Shown here: piece after piece, positions 1-7,997 of the stretch
How positions within the stretch are numbered: the stretch's first letter is position 1
Layout: every line of letters starts with the position of its first letter
Origin: Paenibacillus sp. W2I17
Lineage (GTDB): Bacteria > Bacillota > Bacilli > Paenibacillales > Paenibacillaceae
DNA length: 64,000 nt
Assembly: GCF_030815985.1 (NCBI RefSeq)
Contig: NZ_JAUSXM010000001.1
Location: forward strand, 1,178,001 to 1,242,000
Direction of reading: 5' to 3'
Made by a program: the position numbers and the translations under genes
The notes under the pieces: model-generated
The model's input: only the letters and a program-made list of their open reading frames with translations
Database searches by the model: none
What the model was told of the DNA's origin: nothing

Positions 1-1293
1 CTCCGGAAGGTCAATGCCTTGCAAATCATGCATCTCCGATTCCGCATATTCCGGTTGGCCCACAAACAGTACAGCAACATCGGAATTCATGGCTAATGAC
101 ACGCTTTCCTTAATTAGCTCATCATTGATGGAGTCATCCTCCGGGTACCCTTCTGCATAATTCATTGTAATGGCATCGCCAGCTAGATTCTTTATCTCGT
201 CCCATGGAATATCGACTCTTGTAGGCGTTACCTTCGCACTGCCCGCTCCCTGAATTCTCGGTTTTTTGGCAAACCGTCCGATCACGGCAATCGACGAAAT
301 GGACTCCTGCCCTAGTGGGAGAATCGCGTTCTCATTTTTCAGAAGCACAATACTCTCGGCCGCCGCTTTACGTGCGAGTGCATGATAGTCCGAATCTGGA
401 GAAGAATTCATATCTTTCTTGCCCGTTACCCGCTCAACCAGCTTCAAAATACGACCCACGCTTTGATCCAACTGTTCTTCGGATAGGCTTCCGTTCTGAA
501 CCGCTTCAATGATCGCTTTGGCATTGTAATGGGCGGGACCCGGCATCTCCAGATCAAGCCCGGCCTTCAGTCCGCGTATACGATCATTAACAGCTGTCCA
601 GTCGGATAGGACAACACCTTCATAACCCCACTCTTCTCTCAAAATGTCATGCAGCAAATGTTCGTTCTCGCTCGTATATGTTCCATTCAATAAATTATAG
701 GAACACATGACCGTCCAAGGGTCGGATTTCTTAATAATTCGTTCAAAGGCACTCAGGTAAATTTCGCGAAGCGTCCGCTCGTCGATTTCCGAACTGGTCA
801 CCATTTTCTCGAACTCCTGGTTGTTGCCCGCAAAGTGTTTGACAGAAGCGCCCACTCCTTCGCTTTGAATCCCGTTTATAAACGCCGCTCCAAGTTCCCC
901 CGTCAAGTATGGGTCTTCCGAGTAGTATTCGAAGTTTCTTCCACCAAGCGGCGTTCTTTTCATATTTACACCAGGTCCAAGCAGCAGCTCAACGTCCATG
1001 GTTTTCGATTCACGTCCCAGTGCCACACCGACTTCATACAACAATTCCGTATTCCACGAAGAACCGATGGCTGAACCCGTAGGGTAACAGGTTGCGGGTA
1101 CATTTTCCGTTGTAATCCCCATTTCTTCATCGCTGTTTGTTTTACGGATGCCGTTTGTCCCATCGTACATATGAACTGGCGGAATGTTTAACCGCTCGAT
1201 TCCTTTTGTCATCCACATATTCAATCCTGCGGAGAGTGAAGCTTTCTCGGCCAGAGTCAATTCCGACAACAATTCATTGATTGATTTATCCAT
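1..1293 (-). CDS. GH3 beta-glucosidase, C-terminal part missing (window edge)
   Basis: The frame is open from an ATG at 1293 to the window edge, so about 431 residues of a larger protein are visible. It starts MDKSINELLSELTLAEKASL, a typical GH3 N-terminus. The conserved GH3 core follows: KHFAGNNQE, then VVLSDW, whose Asp is the expected family-3 nucleophile, then the start of the second alpha/beta domain (ESIVLLKNE). GH3 enzymes remove terminal beta-linked glucose or xylose from oligosaccharides. No signal peptide is seen, so it is probably cytoplasmic. AAGGGTG lies just upstream of the ATG. The PTS permease gene stops 18 nt before it on the same strand, so the two are probably co-transcribed. 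Sugar specificity cannot be read from this part. Confidence 0.93.
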   Translation of the reverse strand, partial: MDKSINELLSELTLAEKASLSAGLNMWMTKGIERLNIPPVHMYDGTNGIRKTNSDEEMGITTENVPATCYPTGSAIGSSWNTELLYEVGVALGRESKTMDVELLLGPGVNMKRTPLGGRNFEYYSEDPYLTGELGAAFINGIQSEGVGASVKHFAGNNQEFEKMVTSSEIDERTLREIYLSAFERIIKKSDPWTVMCSYNLLNGTYTSENEHLLHDILREEWGYEGVVLSDWTAVNDRIRGLKAGLDLEMPGPAHYNAKAIIEAVQNGSLSEEQLDQSVGRILKLVERVTGKKDMNSSPDSDYHALARKAAAESIVLLKNENAILPLGQESISSIAVIGRFAKKPRIQGAGSAKVTPTRVDIPWDEIKNLAGDAITMNYAEGYPEDDSINDELIKESVSLAMNSDVAVLFVGQPEYAESEMHDLQGIDLPE

Positions 1294-1312
1294 AGTACTC
1301 ACCCTTCTAATA

Positions 1313-2545
1313 TCAATTTTGTTCCTGTTCTTTCTTCAGTTCCTGTGCATCATACAGTTTGAAAAACGGAAACCAGACAATAAATACAATCACCAGGACG
1401 ACCGCCAGCAAGATAAGCCCATTGAGTCCGGACATAATGTAGGTGGACAGGCCGATCGGCGTGTACCATAGCTGGAAGATCTGGCTCGGAATCCGCACCC
1501 AACCCCAGTCGAGAGCCAAGTACACAATCACCGGCGTGATAAGTGAGTTAATCCACATCGGCACCATGAGTAATGGATTAAAGGCAATCGGTGCTCCGTA
1601 CACGACGGGTTCATTGATGTTGAACAAGGATGGGATAATAGTCGCCTTGCCGACAGATTTCAGTTTTTTCGAACGTGCCATCAGGAACCAAACAACTAAC
1701 GGCAAGGTCGCTCCCATTCCTCCAATACCCAGCCATCCGGAGAAAAAGGTTTCAAACGTGTTGATATTGACGGGATCTTGTCCCGCTGCCACAAGAGCTG
1801 CATTTTCTTCGATTGCAGGTATCCAGATCGCGTACCAGATCGGTGTCATGACCCACGGGCTTACGCCGAAAGAATACAGTACAACGCCAATGAAATTGAA
1901 CAATAAAAATCCGGTTAAACTTTGGCCTACAGCATTGATCGGCTCAAATACGTTCACGATCAGTCCAAAAATATCAAAATGAAGCTGATATACAAGCACC
2001 CATCCTGTTGCTAATACCAGGGCGATCGGGACGAGAAAATCGAACCAGTCCATAATGAATTCGGGAAGTGAAGACCCCTTTTTGAAGAACGAAAATTTGT
2101 TGCACATGATCATTACAAGAGCGACAAATACACCTACCAGGAGAGCTGTAATCATACCCGAGGGTCCAAATCGTTCAAGGATGAACTGAATGGTACCATC
2201 TTCGTTTACCGTCGGGTTAAGCAGCATAACGAACAGAGATATCCCCGTCATTCCCGCCAGCAACTTGATTTTATGTCGTTCTCTTTTTTCCATCACGACA
2301 TAAGGCGTCAGAAAAGCAATAAACAACCCAAGCAAACCGAAACTGAATGTCGTGATAGGTGTCAGGTCCGGCATGCCCGGAATGAAATCCTGCAAAATCG
2401 AAATCAATGTAATAATCGAACCGATGAAAATCATCGGAATGGCGACCATGATGGCTTCTTGAATCGAAGAAACCCAAATATTGTTCGTAAACGCCTCCAA
2501 TCTTGGCGCAAACGAATCTGTCATCCATTTCATGAAACGCTTCAT
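1313..2545 (-). CDS. PTS system cellobiose/diacetylchitobiose-type EIIC permease
   Basis: This is a polytopic membrane protein of 410 residues with about ten hydrophobic segments, resembling the CelB/LicC family of PTS EIIC subunits (PGMPDLTPITTFSFGLLGL and NINEPVVYGAPIAFNP are typical blocks; the latter includes the NEP signature of the sugar site). EIIC carries beta-glucosides across the membrane while separate EIIA and EIIB proteins phosphorylate them; neither is encoded beside it here. ATG at 2545 was chosen because GGGGGAG precedes it by about six bases; the longer reading frame to 2581 has no ribosome site. The GH3 gene follows 18 nt downstream. A cre-like palindrome upstream suggests catabolite control. 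Confidence 0.9.
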   Translation of the reverse strand: MKRFMKWMTDSFAPRLEAFTNNIWVSSIQEAIMVAIPMIFIGSIITLISILQDFIPGMPDLTPITTFSFGLLGLFIAFLTPYVVMEKRERHKIKLLAGMTGISLFVMLLNPTVNEDGTIQFILERFGPSGMITALLVGVFVALVMIMCNKFSFFKKGSSLPEFIMDWFDFLVPIALVLATGWVLVYQLHFDIFGLIVNVFEPINAVGQSLTGFLLFNFIGVVLYSFGVSPWVMTPIWYAIWIPAIEENAALVAAGQDPVNINTFETFFSGWLGIGGMGATLPLVVWFLMARSKKLKSVGKATIIPSLFNINEPVVYGAPIAFNPLLMVPMWINSLITPVIVYLALDWGWVRIPSQIFQLWYTPIGLSTYIMSGLNGLILLAVVLVIVFIVWFPFFKLYDAQELKKEQEQN

Positions 2546-2599
2546 CCAAAACTCCCCCTGTCTTCCTCTATGCTGCCACAACCATAGTATATCGATTTG

Positions 2600-2613
2600 T
2601 GTTAACGCTTTCT
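2600..2613 (-). promoter_or_regulatory. cre-like / LacI-type operator upstream of EIIC gene
   Basis: On the minus strand the sequence is AGAAAGCGTTAACA, close to the cre consensus TGWAANCGNTNWCA, with mismatches in the first and third bases. It lies about 55 bp before the EIIC start, a plausible place for CcpA or a local LacI-family repressor. Confidence 0.45.
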
Positions 2614-2694
2614 TGTTGGAACTTGCCGCATCATGGTTCGTTTTTTGCCCAATCCATCGCTATAGTTCTAGCTTGCCAGCCTGAACAAGAAATA

Positions 2695-2730
2695 AACAAC
2701 AAAAAACATCCCTTCAAACTGAAAGGATGT
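2695..2730 (-). terminator. Rho-independent terminator of the AraC-GH39 gene
   Basis: A hairpin with arms ACATCC(C)TTC and GAA(A)GGATGT and a five-base loop is followed on the minus strand by TTTTTTGTTGTT. It lies about 20 bases past the stop of the AraC-GH39 gene. Confidence 0.75.
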
Positions 2731-2748
2731 CTTAAAAGCACTTTTTTT

Positions 2749-5262
2749 TTAATATTGTCTATCCAAAATGAGCAGCATTACCCCATGCGGTGGAAGCAAA
2801 ATCTCTCTGCGCCAACTTTCATCTCTTACCATCTCTGTCCCCATCACGGGTCCACTCCTGCCGTTTAGATAGGCGATTTCTTCTTCCGTCAATGAATAGG
2901 GCGATCCCATGCGGGTCCACTCATCAAATACCGATCCATGCTCCCGATCCAGTTGATAACTGGTGCATTTATAAGGTCCCTCGAGATTGCTCAGGGTAAG
3001 TTCATAAGCTTTGCTGCCTTTTTCTTCAAAGACGTCATAGCGGGTTGAGCTGGATAATTCCGACCAATCTCCACTTGCAAACAGCCGGTCTACGTGAACA
3101 TAGTGATAGAACAAAAATTGCATGCTTCCATCCCTTTTTCGGGTTCCGACATAACCGTCTCCCTTGACCATTAGCTCATCCCCAAGCTTTTGCATAAGCT
3201 CAAATGCATAATAGCTGGGTTTCTTCAGCCCATCGCGGTTAATCAGGCCAAAACCTCCGTAGAAAGGAGAAGCGGGAACGATACTTTCTTCGAATACATC
3301 GGTAAAGGACCAGAATGCCATCGCTTTCACGTCACCGAGCGTGTTCATGGTGTGGTAAATCACAAACGGAGCCATGAACATAGTATCGTGAAGCAAGTTC
3401 CGGTCATACAGCGAAAAGTTCCACTCGGTGACATGAAGTTCAACATGACCGTACGATGACGTATTCATTTTTTGCCGCATAAGCTCAATACTCTCTTTAT
3501 AAAAAGCAGGGGGCATGATTTGGGTTAAACGATCCTCTTCAACTTTTAGCTTGGGATACTCCGAATAGATGTGAAACGAGAAAAAGTCGAGAGCCACTTC
3601 CCGCTTGCGGCAATAGGACAAAAATTCCTCAGCCCAGGTATCGTTCCAGAGAGAACCGTAACCCATAGCTGGCCCCCCCACCTTCAGTTCCGGCAAAATC
3701 GATTTGATGGCATGAACGGTCGATTCGTAAAACGCAAAGTATTCTTCCTTGCTTCCTGCCCAACAAACACCCGCCAGGTCAGGCTCGTTCCATACTTCGA
3801 AATACCACTGCCTCACTTCTTCCGCTCCATAACGATTCAAACAATGGCGAACAAATTCACCAACAAGCGCCTGCCACTTGGCAGGGTCGGATGGCGGGCT
3901 AATATTCCCCCTCCACCAAAACAGCGTTTCTTTGGATCTCGCCAACTGGCTCGGCATAAAGCTTAATTCCACAAATGGCCGAACGCCCTGATCCAGCAGG
4001 AAATCATACAAATTGTCCACATAAGACCAGTTATAGAGGGGGATGCCCTGCTCGTTCTCGCTGTACACCATCATCTCGTCATTAAAGATGCCGTGAAATC
4101 GAATATATTGAAAAGGTACTTTTCCTTTCAGCGCGGAGAGCTGCTTACGCCAATCTTCACGCAAACCTTCAATGGCTCTACCTGCCGTCATGGTCATATT
4201 CCAGTGCTTTTCATAGACAGACGACGTCTGATCCGCACGAATCTCAATATAAGTTTGGTCTGACAGATGTACAGACGGTACAGGAAGCGTGTCCTGATCG
4301 GCGTCAACCTTCACATCCAGATATCGATACAGTAAACCAATCGCATTCAACGTTTCCATCTCGTAATAATCTCCGCTTGAAGACTCCTCATACGTTTTGG
4401 GTTTGCGGTTCACATTCAACTGATGGAGTTCCGGTGTACGAGAAGCTTCCCGATAGGAACCGGGCGTACAGCCGTACTTTTCCTTGAAGTATTTGTTAAA
4501 CAGCTTCACATTGGCAAATCCGCAATCCAGCGCGATCTCCGAAATATTTTTATCGTTTGCTGCTAGCTGAGCCTGAGCCTTTTCCAAGCGAATGAGCGTC
4601 AAATACTTTTGAAAAGGTATCCCGATTTTGTCGGTGAAGAAATGGGAGAAATAATGCAAACTTAAATGTTCGGAATGCGCCATATCCTGCAGTGTAATCT
4701 TCTCATTGTAGTGTAAATCAATATATGTGAGGACCCTGTTCAGTCTTTTATAATCATAATCCCTGCTACCGTCTTCCAATGCGGAATTCGTTCCACTGGA
4801 AAAATACCTCTGCAGGCATCCGCATAACATCTGTAATCTGCCCATTGTGAAATTTTGATAACCCGGCGTTTTTTTGTTGATCTCCCATACCATTTGCGCA
4901 AGATATTGTTTAATACTTTGCAGGCGAGGAGCTTTTTGTTCCACGTTCATAGCAGAGTTACAGGAGATAAACGCATTATTGTTCATTAACTCGGGACCGA
5001 ACTGCAATGTTAATAACACATTGTCCTGATTGGTTCGTTCGATCTTGTGGACGGACATACTGTTAACCACAATCACATCATCTTCATGCAGTGTATATTG
5101 CTGCTGGTCCAGATACATGATGATTGAACCGTGGAGAACATATACAACTTCCACTTCCTTGTGCCAATGAAAATCAATATGTTTTACGGAGTTCACGAAG
5201 AGTTTCATAGGCAGATCGTCCTGATGTTGAATAAACTCATATAGATAGCGAATTGTCTGCAC
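2749..5262 (-). CDS. AraC-type regulator fused to a GH39 glycoside hydrolase
   Basis: The 837-residue protein has three parts. Residues 1-95 form a cupin-like sugar-sensing domain (FHWHKEVEVVYVLHGS). Residues about 170-275 hold two AraC helix-turn-helix motifs (ITLQDMAHSEHLSLHYFSHF; ISEIALDCGFANVKLFNKYF). Residues about 310-837 match GH39 beta-xylosidase/iduronidase-type enzymes, with WNEP (Glu493, expected acid/base) and HVTEWN (Glu613, expected nucleophile) both present, so the hydrolase domain looks catalytically competent. No signal peptide is seen. It may bind DNA and process the inducing sugar in one polypeptide, or use the GH39 fold as a ligand sensor. It stands alone between two terminators, next to the GH3/EIIC genes it may control. 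Confidence 0.9.
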   Translation of the reverse strand: MQTIRYLYEFIQHQDDLPMKLFVNSVKHIDFHWHKEVEVVYVLHGSIIMYLDQQQYTLHEDDVIVVNSMSVHKIERTNQDNVLLTLQFGPELMNNNAFISCNSAMNVEQKAPRLQSIKQYLAQMVWEINKKTPGYQNFTMGRLQMLCGCLQRYFSSGTNSALEDGSRDYDYKRLNRVLTYIDLHYNEKITLQDMAHSEHLSLHYFSHFFTDKIGIPFQKYLTLIRLEKAQAQLAANDKNISEIALDCGFANVKLFNKYFKEKYGCTPGSYREASRTPELHQLNVNRKPKTYEESSSGDYYEMETLNAIGLLYRYLDVKVDADQDTLPVPSVHLSDQTYIEIRADQTSSVYEKHWNMTMTAGRAIEGLREDWRKQLSALKGKVPFQYIRFHGIFNDEMMVYSENEQGIPLYNWSYVDNLYDFLLDQGVRPFVELSFMPSQLARSKETLFWWRGNISPPSDPAKWQALVGEFVRHCLNRYGAEEVRQWYFEVWNEPDLAGVCWAGSKEEYFAFYESTVHAIKSILPELKVGGPAMGYGSLWNDTWAEEFLSYCRKREVALDFFSFHIYSEYPKLKVEEDRLTQIMPPAFYKESIELMRQKMNTSSYGHVELHVTEWNFSLYDRNLLHDTMFMAPFVIYHTMNTLGDVKAMAFWSFTDVFEESIVPASPFYGGFGLINRDGLKKPSYYAFELMQKLGDELMVKGDGYVGTRKRDGSMQFLFYHYVHVDRLFASGDWSELSSSTRYDVFEEKGSKAYELTLSNLEGPYKCTSYQLDREHGSVFDEWTRMGSPYSLTEEEIAYLNGRSGPVMGTEMVRDESWRREILLPPHGVMLLILDRQY

Positions 5263-5333
5263 CTTCCTTCATACCGATTATTATAGGCACAGCATTTTGA
5301 AGATATCAACAAACTACACATTAAGAACAAAAA

Positions 5334-5364
5334 AGCCGATCAATTAAGGTTCAATTGATCGGCT
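5334..5364 (-). terminator. Terminator of pdxS
   Basis: A perfect stem of twelve pairs (AGCCGATCAATT with its complement) and a short loop is followed on the minus strand by TTTTTTGTTCTT. It lies about 50 bp after pdxS and isolates it from the AraC-GH39 gene. Confidence 0.85.
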
Positions 5365-5415
5365 CTTCTCTATATAAATGTTCAAACTACCTATTCAACT
5401 AGATGCCCTGTTATC

Positions 5416-6297
5416 TTACCAACCGCGGTTGGACATGCGCTCTTCTGGAGCCAATTTAGAAATTTCGATCCCTTTCATAGGGGCGCCCAAGTTTTTGGAT
5501 ACTTCGGCAATCAGTTTGTAATCCGTGTAATGTGTTGTAGCTTCAACGATTGCACGAGCGAATTTCTCAGGGCTATCGGATTTGAAGATACCTGATCCTA
5601 CAAACACACCGTCTGCTCCCAGGTGCATCATTAATGCTGCGTCCGCCGGAGTAGCTACACCGCCTGCTGCAAAGTTAACGACAGGAAGTTTTCCATTTTC
5701 ATGAACTTCGCGCAGCAACTCATAAGCTACACCTAGATTTTTGGCTTCAGCGTACAGCTCGTCTTTGGACATGTTTTGCACTTTACGGAGCTGGCTGTTA
5801 ATCAGCCGCATATGACGAACTGCCTCAACAATGTTGCCCGTTCCAGGCTCACCTTTTGTACGAATCATCGATGCACCCTCACCAATACGGCGAAGAGCTT
5901 CTCCCAAATCTTTGGCTCCACATACAAATGGTACAGTAAACTCATGTTTATCGATATGGAACACTTCGTCTGCAGGTGTAAGAACTTCACTTTCATCGAG
6001 ATAGTCCACACCTAGGGATTCAAGCACTTTGGCTTCTATGTAATGACCGATACGTGCTTTGGCCATAACTGGGATAGATACAACCTTCATAACCTCTTCA
6101 ACGATGGTTGGATCTGCCATACGAGCTACACCGCCGGCTGCGCGAATATCGGAAGGTACCCGTTCAAGAGCCATGACAGCTGTTGCCCCTGCCGCCTCAG
6201 CAATTTTAGCTTGCTCTGCATTCATAACGTCCATGATGACGCCACCTTTTTGCATCTCAGCCATTCCTCTTTTTACACGATCTGTACCTGTTTGCAT
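5416..6297 (-). CDS. pdxS: Pyridoxal 5'-phosphate synthase, PdxS (YaaD) subunit
   Basis: PdxS condenses ribose 5-phosphate, glyceraldehyde 3-phosphate and ammonia to pyridoxal phosphate; PdxT normally supplies the ammonia. The 293-residue protein is full length and closely matches the family: VMAKARIGH carries Lys80 and [11 protein letters not shown] carries Lys148, equivalent to the two lysines that carry the covalent intermediates. ATG at 6297 was chosen because AGGAGG lies eight bases upstream; an extension to 6345 lacks a site. No pdxT follows: a terminator lies about 50 bp downstream, then an unrelated gene. The divergent neighbour is a MocR/PdxR regulator, which supports vitamin B6-responsive control. 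It may be an extra pdxS copy beside a pdxST pair elsewhere. Confidence 0.97.
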   Translation of the reverse strand: MQTGTDRVKRGMAEMQKGGVIMDVMNAEQAKIAEAAGATAVMALERVPSDIRAAGGVARMADPTIVEEVMKVVSIPVMAKARIGHYIEAKVLESLGVDYLDESEVLTPADEVFHIDKHEFTVPFVCGAKDLGEALRRIGEGASMIRTKGEPGTGNIVEAVRHMRLINSQLRKVQNMSKDELYAEAKNLGVAYELLREVHENGKLPVVNFAAGGVATPADAALMMHLGADGVFVGSGIFKSDSPEKFARAIVEATTHYTDYKLIAEVSKNLGAPMKGIEISKLAPEERMSNRGW

Positions 6298-6447
6298 GAT
6301 TGTAGTCCTCCTAAGTAACTTTTGGGTGGTTTTCAATAAAGGCATCGCTCTAATCTATGATTTAGTATAGAATGAGAATGGTCATATAAAAAGATCCAAT
6401 ATTTTTGGTTTTTATTGTACCACTTCAATGATAACTCTGGAGGTCCT

Positions 6448-7938
6448 ATGCAATTTCATGTAGCTTACAGTTCATATTTGAACCGAAAATATACGAAGAT
6501 GAAGGCTCTCTATCATGCCATTCGTGATGCAATTCATGAAGGTAATCTTATACATGGCGAGAAGTTACCCTCTACTCGAGAGTTAGCTGCGACGTATCAC
6601 ATTTCCAGAGGAACCGTGAATCAGGTCTATGATACGTTGACTGCTCAAGGTTACATTCATTCAGAGCATGGAAGAGGAACCTTTGTTGCTTATCAGTTGG
6701 ACTTAAGCAATGATGCGTCCACCGTCAAAGCTTGTACGCATCACTTATCCGCCTGGGGAAATCGTATTCAGCAGTTTGAACAGCAGACGACTCAAAGAAA
6801 TGCACCAGCCAATGCTCATACACATGATTCCAGAATGTATAGCGACGAAGTGATCGACTTTAGCAAATATCAACCTGACTTCTCCAAGTTTCCTTACGAT
6901 GAATGGAATAATCGATTGTATGCAGAGATAAGGCAGCGTGAGCATCACCTGAAAACAACCTCTGCCATGGTTAGTTCAACCGGGGATCCAAAATTGAGAG
7001 AAGCCATTGCTGCCTATCTTCGGAGGATTCGGGGCATTCAAGTCGATCCGGATCATATTGCAGTAACTGCAGGCTCCATGCAAGCTATAGCTCTACTCAC
7101 TCAATTACTTGCAGATCCTGGGGATTATGTAGTGACAGAAAGTCCCTGTTATGTCGGGATTTCTAAAGCCATATTGGCTGCGGGTGCAAAGTTGATTGAA
7201 GCCAATCTCGATGGTCAGGGAGTTGTGCCCCAGGACTGGGAAGCACGTATGTTGTTTGTCACGCCGTCACGACAATTTCCTACTGGTGAAATGCTCAGTC
7301 TGGAACGCAGACAAACCTTGCTGGACTGGGCACAGCGAAATGATGCCATGATTGTTGAGGATGATTATGATAGTGAATTCCGATATCGAGGAATGCATGT
7401 TGAACCACTGAAAACACTCGATAAAGCAGGACGCGTAATCTACCTGGGTAGCTTTACAAAAACCTTGCCTTTAGAAGTACGACTTGGTTATGTGGTTCTT
7501 CCCTCTACGTTGGCTGACACCTTTAGAAAGGCACAGGCATTATACGAGCCAAGACCCGTCAACCTGATCGAACAACGGGCATTAGCTGCATTCATGACAA
7601 GCGGTCAATATGAGCGTCATCTGCGCAGAATGAATCGATTATACAGTCGCAAATTCCATCTGTTACTCAAACTTTTGAACAAACACCTCTCTACATGGTT
7701 TGATTGGGTGGAGAATGAAGCGGGTCTACACGTGTTTGGTTGGTGGCGAGGTAATGTGACCACTTATGAGGCCTTTCGGGAATCAGCTAGGTCACAAGGT
7801 GTGGTATACTCAGAAGTCAGCAGTTCAACGTCTGTTGGTACGAAGTATGGTATCTATTTGTCTTTTGCACATTTGTCAGATGAACAATTACAGGAAGGCG
7901 TATCCAGATTAAAAAATGCCGTTACAACTGCATTGTGA
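6448..7938 (+). CDS. pdxR: MocR/PdxR-family regulator (GntR HTH fused to aminotransferase fold)
   Basis: The 496-residue protein has an N-terminal GntR winged helix (residues about 15-80; KLPSTRELAATYHISRGTVN) and a C-terminal fold-type I aminotransferase domain. The pyridoxal-phosphate lysine is present in GSFTKTL (Lys338), and VEDDYDSEFRY (about 303-313) is the usual cofactor region. Regulators of this type bind pyridoxal phosphate and control the adjacent PLP-synthesis gene. ATG at 6448 has GGAGG five bases upstream; the upstream extension to 6415 does not. It is divergent from pdxS across about 150 bp of AT-rich DNA that should hold both promoters; I could not define the operator. The PdxR assignment rests on the pdxS neighbour. 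Confidence 0.92.
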   Translation: MQFHVAYSSYLNRKYTKMKALYHAIRDAIHEGNLIHGEKLPSTRELAATYHISRGTVNQVYDTLTAQGYIHSEHGRGTFVAYQLDLSNDASTVKACTHHLSAWGNRIQQFEQQTTQRNAPANAHTHDSRMYSDEVIDFSKYQPDFSKFPYDEWNNRLYAEIRQREHHLKTTSAMVSSTGDPKLREAIAAYLRRIRGIQVDPDHIAVTAGSMQAIALLTQLLADPGDYVVTESPCYVGISKAILAAGAKLIEANLDGQGVVPQDWEARMLFVTPSRQFPTGEMLSLERRQTLLDWAQRNDAMIVEDDYDSEFRYRGMHVEPLKTLDKAGRVIYLGSFTKTLPLEVRLGYVVLPSTLADTFRKAQALYEPRPVNLIEQRALAAFMTSGQYERHLRRMNRLYSRKFHLLLKLLNKHLSTWFDWVENEAGLHVFGWWRGNVTTYEAFRESARSQGVVYSEVSSSTSVGTKYGIYLSFAHLSDEQLQEGVSRLKNAVTTAL

Positions 7939-7997
7939 GGTAAATCGTCTCCAAAGTGAGTACAAGAAGATCATCATTCGGAAGAGGGGCGATCGTT

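Noticed and set aside
1443..1982. A 179-codon open frame on the plus strand opposite the EIIC gene
   Set aside because: It lies wholly antisense to a well supported membrane protein gene, has no ribosome site and no recognisable domain; it mirrors the codon bias of the real gene.
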